Below are positions 41,872-55,700 of a DNA stretch of 64,000 bases, piece after piece. The position numbers and the translations under genes were made by a program. Position 1 is the stretch's first letter, and the number at the start of each line of letters is the position of its first letter. Origin of the DNA: Lanius collurio (Eukaryota; Chordata; Aves; Passeriformes; Laniidae). Under the pieces are notes generated by a model, which did no database searches, was not told the DNA's origin, and saw only the letters and a program-made list of their open reading frames with translations. The stretch is from NCBI GenBank assembly GCA_020086605.1, contig JACBWW010000096.1:682001-746000 (forward strand), written 5' to 3'.

Positions 41872-44194
41872 TATCCAGTCCAGGCGCTCATGCAAATTCC
41901 TACAGGCTCATTGATTCTAAAATATTTGTTCCACTTTCTTCATTATGGCCAGCAGTCAAAAAAATAAAAAAAAATTGAAAGTTTTCCAAAGTTCAATATT
42001 AATAGAAAAATTATTTTGATAATCTTTAAATAGCACAAAGGTTCTCTTATTTTGGTGAAATTTTTGTGGCAGTTTTGTGAAGAAAGACTGTCTTTTGAGC
42101 CTCACTATTATCATTCTTTTTAACTGTATAAAGAAAATTTTACTTTCAGCTATGGAGAATTCGGAATATACAGGGACTTTTACCCATGTTATTTTTACTA
42201 GCTGACTGATGCACTCCAGATTTCTGTTTCTTAACATTCTAATAATTGAACACACCTCCTCTAACCTTAATACAAAGCCTAAAATGAGCAAGCCATAGGT
42301 CATTTGAACCATGATTTACTCCTAAAAAGTTCTTGTTGCTTGATACACTTGAAATATCTTGGGCATTTACTCCCGGCTTTAGCAAGGGTATATCACTCAG
42401 AGTGTTCCCCCTGAGCCAGCAAGAGTGACTCCCTTCCTCATGATGAAACTCTAAAGCCATAATGGATGGGATAATGACTGGGAAAGCAGCCTTAGCAAGG
42501 TGTGTATCTCAATATCAAATTTTTCTAAGTTGCATAATATGTGGTTAGTCATGCTATCAGGCTTTCTTCCCTTTATTTAATGGAATATTAAATAAATAAT
42601 GATAATAAATAATAAATTCCTTACTTCCAAGAAGGTGAGCATCCTGAATTCCAGGTGCATCTTTAACTTCCAGTTCTCTTTTCCACGGAGTAGTGTGAGA
42701 GTATCTAAGTATGGACCTCATTGAAAACAGGTTCAGTCATGAAAGACAGGTATGATCATGCTGTTATAGGATTTTTGGGCTTGAAGCACAGCAAAACAAT
42801 GGTATTCCTAGATTTAGTGTCCTTTTCTTCAAGGTGTCCTGAATTCAGAGAATTAGAACCTGTTGTCTAATCCAGCTTTGTCTTCTTTGAAAACGAGCTC
42901 AAATCTTCAAAGAGAAATGCTTTGCTTAAAATGAAAAACCAAACCAAAATTTTTTGAAATCAGATTGTATTTTGATGATTATGACAGTAACATGTGGACA
43001 CGTTTTGAGATTTACATAGTTATTTTGGTAAATTGGTAGTTGTGGAAGACATTGCAGTTACTGTTTAGTTTTTTCATAGCTATTTCCTTTTTATCTCAAA
43101 ATAAAAACGTGGAAACAAATTATGAAATCCAGCTAGAGAATGACATGATTATGAATTCTTTCATAAATAAATGATAAGAACAAAGACTTAGATTAACATG
43201 AATAGCTATTTGTTGGGTGGTTGGTTTATTTAATAGTAACTCAGTAGAGGAAATATGTATTTATCTTTTTAATTTTTAAGTAATAAAAACTGACAAGCAG
43301 TGTTACTTATGGGAAATCACATCTGCCCTAGAGTGGGATAGTAAAATATATGTCTATTTATATATTTTATGAAAAAATATACAAGTTTAACATTTAGACA
43401 GTTAAAGATTTGTTGCCCTTTTAGCTTCCTATTACTTATAATTGATTGGGGGATGCAAATGATGTGACACAGAACTGCACCCTTTTAGCACAACAGTTTG
43501 AGTGGATTTTTCAGATTACTTTTGTGGGGCTTTGCAGAATGGTGTATGGATTTGTGACAGCTATTTGGTTGGAGATTTGTCTTTTAAGATGAAGGAAATG
43601 AAATCCTCAAAATTAACAGTATTTTTGTTATTGTCCTTGTAGGATTTGCCTTTCATGGCATGTGTGAAAACACCCCTTAGGCTAATCACATAGAAGTGCT
43701 AAAAAAAAAGCATACTTGCAATAAAATTATGGTACCATGATTTCTTTCATAATATCCCTTTTGGGAAAGGACAGAGAGGGGAAGATAGGGCAATTGGCCC
43801 ACAGAGGAAAAAAGATCACTGTCATGAAAACAGCTCACATGTTCCTTGTTTTTGTTTGCCTTTTTTATTTTAATGTACTACAGGCCAGTAATAATGTTAT
43901 TGAATAATACCAAGGACACGTTATCATCCACCTTCTTTTTATTTAACTGAGCACATGTTCAAAGACAAGTAACATCTTTTAGCTAAAAGTCTGGTTCACA
44001 GAAGTGCTATCCCTTCACATTTATTCCATGCCAAGTAAATTTGCCTTACAATTTTTTTAATGGTCACCATTTTAAAAACAAATAATAACCACCCCAAAAA
44101 AATGTCACCACCACTCCCTCCCCTCCCAAGCCCTGCTAATAGTGAATCAACCACGCAGAGAAAACTTCCAATTTCAGTGTCTCCTGATACAGTC
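41869..44194. other. AT-rich unique non-coding sequence
   Basis: No gene recognised. An impure ATAA-rich patch lies at about 42580-42615. Confidence 0.5.
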
Positions 44195-44345
44195 TGTGTT
44201 AAAAGTCTTAGGTGGGAATAGTTCAGGGTTGCTTCAGGGGAGGCTCAGACTGGACAAGAGGAAACATTTCTTTAGAGAGAAAATGATCAAACACTGGAAC
44301 AGGCTTCCAGGAGAGAGCAGTGGCTGATGTCCCAAGCCTGTCAAT
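44195..44345 (+). mobile_element. CR1-like LINE fragment lacking its 3' terminus
   Basis: The plus strand carries, in order, 'gcttcaggggaggctcag', 'ctggacaagaggaaacattt', 'cactggaacaggcttccagg' and 'gatgtcccaagcctgtca'. These are characteristic of the last coding/3' region of avian CR1 elements. The expected 3' end with 'cttccaac' and the octamers is missing. The copy is therefore either 3'-deleted or too diverged to see. The plus-strand frame at 44142-44327 is a remnant of this region and contains a 'HWNRLPGE'-like motif typical of the CR1 ORF2 C-terminus. Confidence 0.7.
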
Positions 44346-46197
44346 TTTTGAGGTTATTTTTTCCTGTTATGACAATTATACCAGTGAATCTCTTAAACTG
44401 AAAAGCTGGATATTTTTAAATGAAACAAAACTGTGTCTAAAATGTCTCCTATTTGGTATTTCTTGTATATGAGATATTTTCTGGTCACAATAAAAAGTTG
44501 TCTCTACTGACATGGAGGAAGAAATGGTCAACTAAGAACAAATAATAAGCCTTAGTTAAAAAGGTTATAGCTATAATAAGAAGCTATAAAGGCTGTGCCA
44601 GTTTAGTGCTAATGCTTACTCGAAAGAAAAGTGGTTTATTGATTGGAAATTTGTTATAGAACTATTATTGTAGCTTCACTTTTATTATTTTCTTGAAACA
44701 TGGCTTTGCACAGCCATGGTCATTTCATCGTCAATTAATTTAGGAAAAAGAAAAATGTTTGAAACAATGCTAAAGAATTTCTGTAGTCACTCAGCCATCC
44801 AGAAAATGTTATAAATATTAGATTAGCAGTAATACCTGGAAACTAGGACTAAACTGGAATACAGGGATTCAGGAATGGTCAGATTTAACTCTCCAAACAT
44901 TCATATAATATCAGCCTATGATTGTACTTTCAGAGATTTCAAAGCAATGCACGAGAAGTAGCTCCATTTTCTGGCTAACATGATGACTCTTGGCTCATTA
45001 ATGGGAACACGGAAAGTGAGAATTGAAGATATGTAAAAAATGAGGATCCAGTAGCACAGTCCATACTTACAAGGAGAATCATTGATGGCTCTGGCTTATC
45101 TGAGAGGTCCAGAAACAATTTTTTCAGAGATATTATTTTTTATGACCTCTAAAGCCAGGTTTACAGTAATTAAAATTTGAGGAATGTCTCTGAGATTCAT
45201 AATGAGGAAAAATGTAAATAAGGAATCTCAAGAAGTAAAATTTATGTAAGAACTGAATTGGCTTAATTTGAGTTTATTTTTTAATCAGAGGAGAGAGGTA
45301 TTTCTTAATTTCTGAAGGATGGGGAGAATTGTGCAAACACAATCTTTCTGCTGAAGACCTGAATTTTGGCCAAGTAGCTTAAACTGTACATTTTATATTG
45401 ATTGTTAAAGTTAGGAAAAATGAACTTCACTGTTTCGGTACATATATTTTTGGTGATATGCTAAATTTGAAGTTAATTTAGGATGAGATTCTCTGAAAAT
45501 TTTCATTGTTAAAATGCCTTGACTTTTTCCTTGTCAGGGATAAAGGTAATTTTTTAAACTGTGAAAATATATGAAGACCAAATAAAACATTATTAGACAA
45601 ATTTATAATAAATTTTAACATTATAAATTTACACACATTTTGTGTATATACCTAGAATACATGCCACTTACATGTAAATATATATATATTATCAGTCATA
45701 TTTTTTGTTTTGCAACAGCAGATTGCAAGTCACGTTAATTTTCTGTTTATTCTCTTCAATTAGTGTAATTTCATTGTTTCCCATTGGAGTAATTCATTAG
45801 ACAAATTCCTTTGGAGTTGGCAAGTCAAATGCACTCTCTCTTTGTTCATGGCAGCAGAACTTGTTGTCCTTCCTGTAAGTAACCCATCTGGAAATCACAG
45901 TGCTTGAACAATGGCTGATAGCACTGCAAAAACACCTCATGTAAACTGAAACTGTTCTTATTGGTTTTACTACAGGTACCACTCACCCACATGATGACAG
46001 TCAAACTCCACTTTGTTATGGTGATGGTCCATGCAGAGAAATCCACGTGTCAGTGCTCCAAACAGGCAATTGTAACCCAGCGGTGCCTGAGGCCTCAGAG
46101 CTGCACCCCAGGTAGTTAAACTGCTGATTTTACAAACTCTGGTTCGTGCCTTTCCAACAGAGCCCATCTTTGTTTCACTTCAACACTCACAAGCTGA
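44346..46197. other. Unique non-coding sequence next to a CR1 element
   Basis: No gene recognised. A splice-like acceptor ('attggttttactacag', AG at 45974-45975) and donor ('ccccaggtagtt', GT at 46112-46113) bracket a 136-bp segment that is open in two frames (45976-46111). It lies about 90 bp from the 3' end of the CR1 insertion. I do not recognise the peptide in either frame. Confidence 0.4.
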
Positions 46198-46790
46198 GTC
46201 ACAGAATAGCTGGGGTTGGAAGGGACCTCTGGAGAGGATCCAGCCCAACCCCTCTGCCAAGGCAGGGTCTCCTCGAGCAGGTGACACAGGAACGTCTTCT
46301 GGTGGGTTTGAATGTCCCCAGAGTGTGAGACCTCATGGCTTCCCTGGGAGCCCATTGCAGTGCTCTCCCACTCTCAGTGTAAAGAAGTTCTTCCTTGTGT
46401 TGAGGTGAGGCATCTTGTGTTTTATTTTATGGCTGTTACTCCCTGTCCTGTCTCTGGGCACCACCAAAAAGTCAGGCACGATCCTCTTGGCATCTGCCTT
46501 TGGGATATTAATGGGCATTGATGAGATCCCCTCTCAGCCTTCTCTTCTCCAGCCTGAATAAGTCCAGCTCCCACAGTCTCTCCTCATAAGAGAGCTACTC
46601 CAGTCCTTTAATAATTTTTGTGGCCTCCTCTGGACCTGCTCCAGTAGCTCCTTGTCTTTGTTGAACTGTGGAGGCCAGAACTGAACACAATAGTTGAGGT
46701 GTGGCCTCACCAGGGCTGAGTAGAGAGGGAGAATCAGCTCCTTGAACCTCCCCTCAATAACATGATAAGCACTTGTGCTTGCATTGTGCA
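46198..46790 (-). mobile_element. CR1 LINE, 5'-truncated, with ORF2 C-terminal remnant
   Basis: This is about 590 bases of a chicken-repeat-1 non-LTR retrotransposon on the minus strand. The minus strand encodes the C-terminal end of ORF2, the endonuclease/reverse-transcriptase protein. 46534-46791 gives a stretch with 'LILPLYSALVRPHLNYC' and 'QFWPPQFNKDKELLEQVQRR', diagnostic of CR1. After a frame change, 46333-46518 gives the 'DRTGSN', 'RKNFFTLRV' and 'EHCNGLPG' blocks. The 3' part then reads 'ctgccttggcagaggggttg' and 'gaggtcccttccaacccc', and ends at 'attctgtga'. The frame shift, stops and 5' truncation make it non-functional. It is the best-preserved repeat in the window. Confidence 0.95.
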
Positions 46791-49700
46791 CATCATTAAG
46801 AGATTTAATTCAAAAATAACCCAGCTATTCAGGAATCTAATTATAGTAGATAGGACCTAACCTTTATACCATAAAATAAATACAATTGTACAGAAGAAGA
46901 ATGTGTGTGTACAAAAGAAAGTGCAAATGAGCGTGATATTTTCATCTCTTTGCATTTTCTTGTTTGGACTATTGCATATGTATAAATTAAGTACTGATAA
47001 ATTTTTAAAAAAATGTTTTTAATGCTATTTAAGGGACTTCAGACATACATCTCAATGCAAGGGAAGTAAATGTGACTAAATCTCCTCAGAAGCTGTGAAA
47101 ATCTTAGTCATGACTGATTGCTCTATAGCTAATTCCTGAATCAGCCAAAGTATGTGAGAAGCTAAACTGCAGAGGGTCAATCTTTCAATAGAAGTAAATA
47201 CTATTCTGTATGAATCTAATTGCCCAACTGAATTTTTTTTTGTACTTCTATGAAATCACATACCTCTAGTAAGTTTAAATTGTAAGGGCTGAAGAAACAA
47301 CCTTAGTTTGAAAATAAAATCTGTCATTACAGCATTATTTAGTGTGCCTGACACACTTGAGGGTTTACATCCTGTGATTCCTAATGAACTTCAGCAAGAG
47401 AATTTTCAAGTGTAACTATAAACGCAGGATTATTTGGCAGAAAGAATTGTTTAAGTCTTCAGAGGTGCATTCAGGTTCCTTCCGTTTTAATTTCCTACTA
47501 CTGAATGACTGAAACTCTTTGCAAATAAATTTAAACTTTGCTTTGAAATAAAATATTCCCATTTGTGGCTACCTTACCTGACAAAGAAATTTTGCTTAAT
47601 TAATTTTCATTTTCTTCCTTTCTTTTTACCTTTGGGTGGTGTCACTTCATCTGTCTTCTGTAGTACATTGAACAAGTGAAAATGTTGAACTAGAAAGGAA
47701 AGTAACGGAAGGACTTTGCATGTGCACCTAAAATTCAAGTTCCAAGTTTTATATCAACTATTTCTAAAGCCATAACCAAAAAAAGAAATAAAGTTTATAT
47801 ATGCTTTCCATAAAATGCATCTACTGCATAGATAAAATACAATGTACTGGTAAAGTACATTTATATTTTGTAACTCAAGATATAGGGAATAAACATTGTA
47901 CTAAGAAAACAATATAAAACAAGCAATATTTTTGTGCACCGATACATAAAACTAATAAATAATATTAACGTGTTAATGAAGGGCTATAATGGCTGTTTAT
48001 TGTTCTTACAGTTATAGGAAAGGTAAGTCTAGTTGCTTCAAATAATTAATTTTGAAACTATTTTTCACCTTTTTGTTCATAGAAGCAGAATACACCAAAT
48101 TGTGCTTTGCAGGTCATTTAGTAAAGAATTTTAAAATAAGTTCATTGTGAGTGTGATACCAAAATACAGGGATAGAAACCACATCCATAACTTTTGTCAT
48201 TAAGTTTTACTTATTACTAGCAGACTTTCTCCAAGGTCTACTCCTTATTAACTGCTAGAGATAACATTCACTCACAAGAGATTTAAATGCCATTGGTTAC
48301 GAATGAATTCATCATAACTTCCAATTTGCAGAGCTTTGCCTTTATCATAACTGAAGGCAGAGCTGTCTTAGTCACTAAAGCACATATTTGTTTCTAATGA
48401 ATTTTTAGACCTTTAAACACCCAAACAGCAACTACGAAAAAACCCTCAAAACTTAAAATTGCTTTTTTAGCTCCTCTCGGTACAACATATTCTCTTTTAA
48501 CAAATGTTTGATTTGAACCAGAGTTACAGTTCAGAAAGATGGGATGCAGATCCCACACTGCAAATCTTCCATTGAAAAGGAAATAGTATGTCACAGGAAG
48601 AGGTGATATGCTCTGAAGTATAAAATTCTGAATTGGCACTCATGGTTATTTTTGGTTGTTTCTCCTCCCAAGCTATGGGTGGTGTTCAGTAAATCCTTCC
48701 TATGCTATCCCACGCTTTTCTCACTTCTAGCAAGGCAGTTATGCTTTCCTCAGTGTTTTGAACTCCATGAGTGAAACCCAGTGCATATTAATTAGGTGTT
48801 TCAGAATAATTTTTTTTTTATCCAAATGTTACAGTTTTTTACAAATGTGAATGTATGAAATGCAAACATATGCTATTTCATGTTTCCTCACAATCATCGC
48901 ATCTGGTTTAGAACTTGTAATTGGGTCCTTTGCAAGCAATTATTTCACTAGATAGTCTTGTAAAGGTGTGGAAAAGAAGAAAACCAGAATTTTATCCCTA
49001 TTTAATAAAGTCACTACTGATAATTATTAAAGATAGTTTTTTATTAATTGAATATTAATTTAACAGCGATTAATGACTAATAAAGAAATAATAACTCTAA
49101 TATTTATAACCTATGCTTTAAAAATACAGGAGCTCTTAATGTCATTGTTGTATATATTAAATTTGTCCCAATTTTTTTCTGAGATACTTCATACATTTGT
49201 ACAATAGTTAAAAATAAAAAAGGGTGTAGCTGTTTCATAATTATACACCCCCTCTAAAATTAATTGTTCTGCATCCTGGTTACATAAGCAATGGCCTGAG
49301 GTGTGTCACAGTAAGTTTAGGTTGAATATCAGGAAAATGTTCTTCCTCCAGAGGGCAGTTGGGCACTAGAACAGGTTCCCCAGGGCAGTGGTCACGGCAC
49401 CAAGACTCACTGAGTTCAATAAGTGTTTGAACAACGCTCTCAGGCCATGGTGTGACTCCTGGGGTGTCCTGTGCAGGGCCAGGAGCTGGAATCAATGATG
49501 CTCATGGGTGCCTTCCAGCTCGGGATAATCTATATGTCAAATATGTTGATCAATCAAAGGCCACTGAAAAGGCCTTTATTTAGCAGGTTGTTAATGACTA
49601 TATAAAGGCCTATATTTAGCAGGTTGTTAATGACTGGTTTAAATACAAGGTTTAATACTGGATTCTACTGGTTTAAATACAAGGATTCTCTACAGAAAAT

Positions 49701-52700
49701 TTGACTTGTGCAAAATTGGTAAACTTGGCTTGTTGGCTAAATTTTACTTAAAAGAAACAGCTTTCCTGTTTTTCCTAGGCAGCCTTGCATGTGATCTCTT
49801 CCAGTTCTTCAAGAACTCCTCAAGAGCAGCTTAGGAGAAGATGACTTCTCTTAGCTTTAATTCTCCTTGCCAAAGCATCTTAGCAAAATGGCATAAATTA
49901 GTGTGCTATGACCTCGAATGCCATGGTGGAGAAAGTGTGTTGAACTCAGAATATGTTTGAACACTTTAATAAGAGTAAGCAATGGTTTAACAATGATTCA
50001 GCAAGTATAGTCAGAAAAAAATGTAAGTTAATAAATTTCTTGTAGTTTCAGATAAGACTCTGTGAGGAGGATTTACTTACCTTTTGAAATATGAAATGGC
50101 TACATATTGTGGCATAGTGCTTTTAATGAGATCAAATTATTGAATTTAGTGTCTATGAATTCATGAGAGATGAATGTAAATTTGTGTTTAATATATGTCT
50201 TACAGGAATGTCTGTCAAGTTATGATAGATTCCAAGTTAAGTACATAATGTTTGTTCCCTCTAGTACTTTAATTTTTACTAGTCAAGGTCTGTTGGTATG
50301 AAATTTCAGATTTTAAGACATGACTATATTTTGTAAAATTGTTGCTAAATATGAGCCTGTGTTGGTGATTCAGAAGATAGTTAGATCAAAGGATATTTTT
50401 ATGGGCAGAAAACTTGTGATACAATTTTCTCACCGATTTCTTAAATTCTGTAGCCCCGTAGTTACATTTGTATTATTTTTAACATTTGTGCTCTTTTCAA
50501 GCGGGTCAGAAATGTTTTGTTTTGACAAAATTTAAAATACAAATTGTCACAGAGTAGTTAACTGGTATCTTTGGGATATTCTCATTACATAAGAGTTAAG
50601 TCATCCAGATTTCCTCCTCATCTTTGACTATTTGACCTGTGTCTGCTGCCCCCACACCCCAGTACATTTCTTCCTAGGCAATCTCTTTTTCTTGGAGATC
50701 TGGCACATTGCCCCAAAAGGGCTCAAGAGTTTTTAGATGTAGAATTATTTGCCCCTAGTGCTGTGGAACAAGCTGTGCTGCAAGCACACAGCACAAGCTG
50801 TACTGCTCAGAAATACCATTGTCTGTCTTTTCCCATCTGCTGCTAAAAGCATCATCACTTCCCTTCAGTCAGATTAGAAAGACTATTGAAAATCAAAGAG
50901 GAAACAATGTCCAACAGTGTTCTTTTATTTTTAACATCTTTATATTTTTTATAGCTTCTTCCATTTGAAAATTTCAGAGTGTCATACATGAGTTCATTCT
51001 GGTGTTGTCCTTAGCAAGAAATTTTATTTTTTCCCTCAGGTAAGCAGCACAAAGGGCCTGTCCCTAAAATCTAGACAGCTATCAGAGACAAAATGAAGGA
51101 TTCTTACTCAGAAAATCTTACTCTGATGTGAGCACAAGCATCTTTTATATCCTAATTACAGGTTACACATAAATGAACTTTTGCACACTCCCTTAATGAA
51201 AGGAGATGTCCATTTCAATAACTGCCTTCCTGTCAAATCCAAGCTGATGAACTGAAGTGTCAAAGTTCAACAGGTCTTTTTTGTTTAATTAGTTATGTTA
51301 TTGTTTAAAAACAAGCAAATAAACAATACCCTTCCAACCCCCAAAACTCACAAGTTTTACTGTCATAAGGTAATATCTTTTCTTTAGTGTATTATGTGTA
51401 CATATAATGCTGGTACTGACAAAAGATAATTCACAGTATAGGTTAAATAAAGTAAGAAAATGACTTAATGGTATCAAAAATATCTTACTTTGAGAGTTAT
51501 AAAATTGAAGAATATTTCTCTTTCTGAATGCTATAAATTATTCTGAATTAAATATTAAAAATGAAATTTTTTACGCCATATGCTGATTTCTCAAACTTAT
51601 TCAATTTGAGAGTCAAATAGTAGCAAACTGCAAGGAAGAGCAAATCTGCAAGAAGAGCTCTGCTCAAACAGGTTTAGCATTTAAAGTAAAAAAATATATA
51701 CTTACTCAAGTGAAAGTTCACAGGTGTAGCTATCTTACTACAGAGCAATGTGAACTGGAAATTAAGTATCTGGACTAGAATTCTACCAGAAGAAAAATGT
51801 GTTTTCCATGTGATGCTGTGTAGCTAATATGAGATTAAAACAAGTAAATGGATCATGTTAAAAAAAAAAAAAAAGTGCTATTTTAATATAAATAACATAA
51901 CTCTTAAGTCAATGCCATAAAAATTTGTGCTTTGTAATGCATAGTAATTTTGTTTTTTGAAAATATGTATTTGAAATCGTAACACTTCTGGTTTCAGCCT
52001 TATATTTTAAAGAAACCCCCACTAAACAAACCCCTGTAGTCCAATATTGAGTATTGTTTTGTCTTATTGTTGGATAGTGCTGTGACTGAAGTTATTTATT
52101 CCTGACTTTATGTCTGAACAGGTGTGTGTTTTCAGAACATGCTTTTGAGAATAATGAAAGATGTTCTAGAGTATTCTAGAGTCCATATAGTCACCTAAAA
52201 CAGTCACTGAATACTTCAGTGAAAAGTAAAGGATGCAGAGAACAGTTAAACTGAATGCAGGATCCTAAAACTGAAAGGAATTGTGAGAACAAGTAGGCCA
52301 AAGAGTGTTCTCTGTTTCCTCCACATGTATGAAAAAAGCCTGCCTTTATTAAGTACAGTGAGTACACAATAAACTTATTTTGCTTTTTTTTTTTTTTAAC
52401 TTTGTTGGGGAGGTTGACTTTCTGTGAGATCTGAAGCTCTAGAGAAAACCTTAAAGAAGGAAACCTCCTGCTTTAGCTTAGTGTCACCCTTCTCTGGCTG
52501 CTACTTGTTTGGCACAAGTCACATTCTGGGACCAAGAACATCATGGCTGAGCTGCACCCACTCCATCAATCTTTAATTCCAAACTGTTAAAATCCTCTGC
52601 AAGCCTTGAGCAATTTTTAAGGAATTAATCCCTTGTCAGCCTCTTGGTTAGCAGCTTGGGTTTTTGTAATGATATTCTCTATCCCCATGATTCGTAATAG

Positions 52701-55700
52701 GCAGATTGTTTACTAAACAGATTAGAAACCAAGACAGAGGAAATTGAGCCAAGCCTCTAGAATATGTGATTACACATAAATTTCTAAAAAGTAATGTTAA
52801 ATGTTTTCATGGATTCAAAAAGAACCTGGACAAATCTGGGTGAAAAAAATCAAATGAAACATGCTAAGTACAGCAGGACCACCCTAACAATGGAAATCCT
52901 TTGTAGTGTAGGAGGTGGTAAAAGTATCCTGGAAAATTATCACCCCGGTTTTGGCCTTTTATTCTGGAGGAATGCACTGCTGTAGAGAGAAATGTGGGCA
53001 GGATGCTCTGTTTCCTTTTGTTCCTATAATTTCTCTTATATATAGTCTCAAATTTTAACATGATTCAGACTAATCTCTCAAATTCCACACCAGCTTCAGG
53101 TCAGAAACTTTATGCCAATACATTGATTTTTAGTTGCTTTTATGTTGTGAGAATTTTGAACATTCTGACTTCCAGCACTAGTGTTGCTCTTAAAAGAAAA
53201 TGACAGTGATGCTGAATTGAAAGATCCAGTTCTTTAAATAATCCCAATGTTTAAACTCATTAGTAGGCTTAGATTTTCAAACACTTTGAACCACAGTAAA
53301 AAGAAAAAAAGGGTGCTGTAAGTTGGTGTGAAGAGAAAGACATCTCCTGTGTTAATATCATTAAAAGTGTTTGATTAGTCTATGTTGATGATACCAGATA
53401 ATGTGTGAAAACATGAGAATATACTAATTTGTTAAGATGTTGCTGTTCTTAGCAAGTTTTAGAAAAAAATTCAGGCATAGGGAAAGAGTTATTGCCCATC
53501 TAAAAATGAGTTACATATTGTGTCTGAAGCCAGAATGGATCATTCAATACATTCTGAAAAATCACTGTTATGAACTTTCAAATCCAGTGTTGAGTATTTA
53601 AATTTTTAAAGATGACTTCAGGGAAGAATGTGATACTAGGAATATCTTTGTTAAAGAATAGCTTTGAGATTTGGAGGTTCTAAAATTTGTATGACTCTAA
53701 AAGCCACCTGAACAATCTGGAAAAGTAAACAAAATCTTTAAAAAGACACTTTGCACACAGTACTGTGCAGGGTGGCATTTGTATATTGAGTCAAACAAAT
53801 AATCTGTTAAACCTTTTACATAATCTGAAGAAAACACCTGTAAATGACAATATGTCTACTTCTAGTTTTTCCCTTACACTGAAAATAAGATTTATGTTGC
53901 CAAGTGTGTTGTAAAACTATATAAAAATCAATAATGTGAACAGCTATACCTGGACACTTTTCTTTAAATGTCTCTGATGTAGAATTCCCATTTGTGCTTC
54001 ACTGCACCCTGTGCTCAGCCATCAGACCACCAAACTGCAGATGGACAGTGTTGAGCATTGGTGAACAGCTGAAAAAAATTTGGGTGTCTCAGTCCAGGGC
54101 TGCTCAGCACAGGTGTTTGTGTAATTATGATGTATTAGAAAACCTCTTTGTTCAACAGCCTTCAAGCTGCCTGGAGAGCAAATTCCAGAACCAGCAGAAT
54201 GTTTAGCAGAGATGAATACCTCTGAAAAAGACTGCAGCAATCACCTTTTAGAGGGAATATGAACATCTCACTTTCACAGGTCAAGGCACCACTCCCTTGA
54301 AAGTGGTGCTTGCATGCCAAGTAATAGACACGATGGCTTCTTTCTCCACCTCCTTCATTAGCAGGCAAGTTAGAAAAGAACTCACCAGGCAGATATTTGA
54401 GCAGTTGCTGCAAAAAAGAGCCAGTGGAAAATGCTGCAGTTGTTCCAGCAGCAAAGTGTCATCAGCATCCATTACCTCTGTGCTAAGGGCAGGGGAAACA
54501 GGAGTCTGAAAAACACTTGAGTTAAAGTATCCTGGGAATAGCAGAATGCTTGCCATTTATTTATACTAAAATGCAGTTTAATTGTGACTTTATAGATTTC
54601 TGCATATGTAGGCAGAGGCTGGCCCAAAGAGAACATTAACAGCCCTCACCTCAATAAGCACAAATGACAGAGTGTAGAATGAGCATGCCAATACAATTTC
54701 TACTCAAAGTCATTTCTCCTTAGAAGTCACTATAACTAGATGAAGCTGTCTCCAAGCTATTTAGAAGATGTTTAAAATCATTTAATCATAAGCAAATGTC
54801 AGAGCATTTTTGCAATCAAACAAAACTTGCCACTTCTGTACCTTATGCACCTTTAAGGACATTACAGGAAATCTCAAATCTTCACATGCTAAAGTAAGAG
54901 TAGTATGTATTTTTAGCCCTGTTTCACAGATGAGAAGCAGAAGTGCTGTAACTAGAAAGAAACCAAGCAGGATAATAAAACCACTTTGACCGAAACTTTC
55001 ATCTAGCCAATCTTTTTGCCTCTGATACATGAGAAAGGACAGTGTGGGAGCTCTCCAGTTATTTCTTCTGCCTTCCCTCACCCTGCATTCAAGCTGGAGG
55101 CTCTAATTACAGCATTCTAAGAGTAGCCTGTCAGGGACCCTTTTCCATGATGCAGGCTAGTCTAATTTCAAGCCCATTGAAGATCCAAAGCATTGCAACA
55201 AGTGGCAACAAACTCCACAATTATACAGAAGAAGTTTGTATTTTGGTATTAATGCTTCTGTCTACTAACTCTGGGTTTCTTAATTCTGACATGAAAAATA
55301 TGAATAATCTTTCTCTGTTCTCCATTCATGATTTTAAATACCTAAGAGTTCACTTTGCCAATCCAGTATGTCAGGGTTTGTTTAGTACTGAGAGCAAGCC
55401 ATACATTTGGGGTTTTTTTACTCCCTGCCTTTTTTGGTAGTCCTGTTTTTTAGCTGAGGAGACTGAAATGAATCCGTAATTCAGGATATGACTGGGCCAT
55501 AACTGTACCTGATGCCATAATGATGTTCTCTTTTACTCTCTGTTCCTTCCCTTAGCTGCTTTTTCTTATTCTACTTAGCCTTTGCCTGTTGCTGAGTGTC
55601 AGGCTAGTAATGCTTTCCTAGGATTATGGGCAGTGACAATTAAATATCTCTTCTGAATGATAACAGCTTGGTTAGTGACCATCACTCTGTATTTATAATG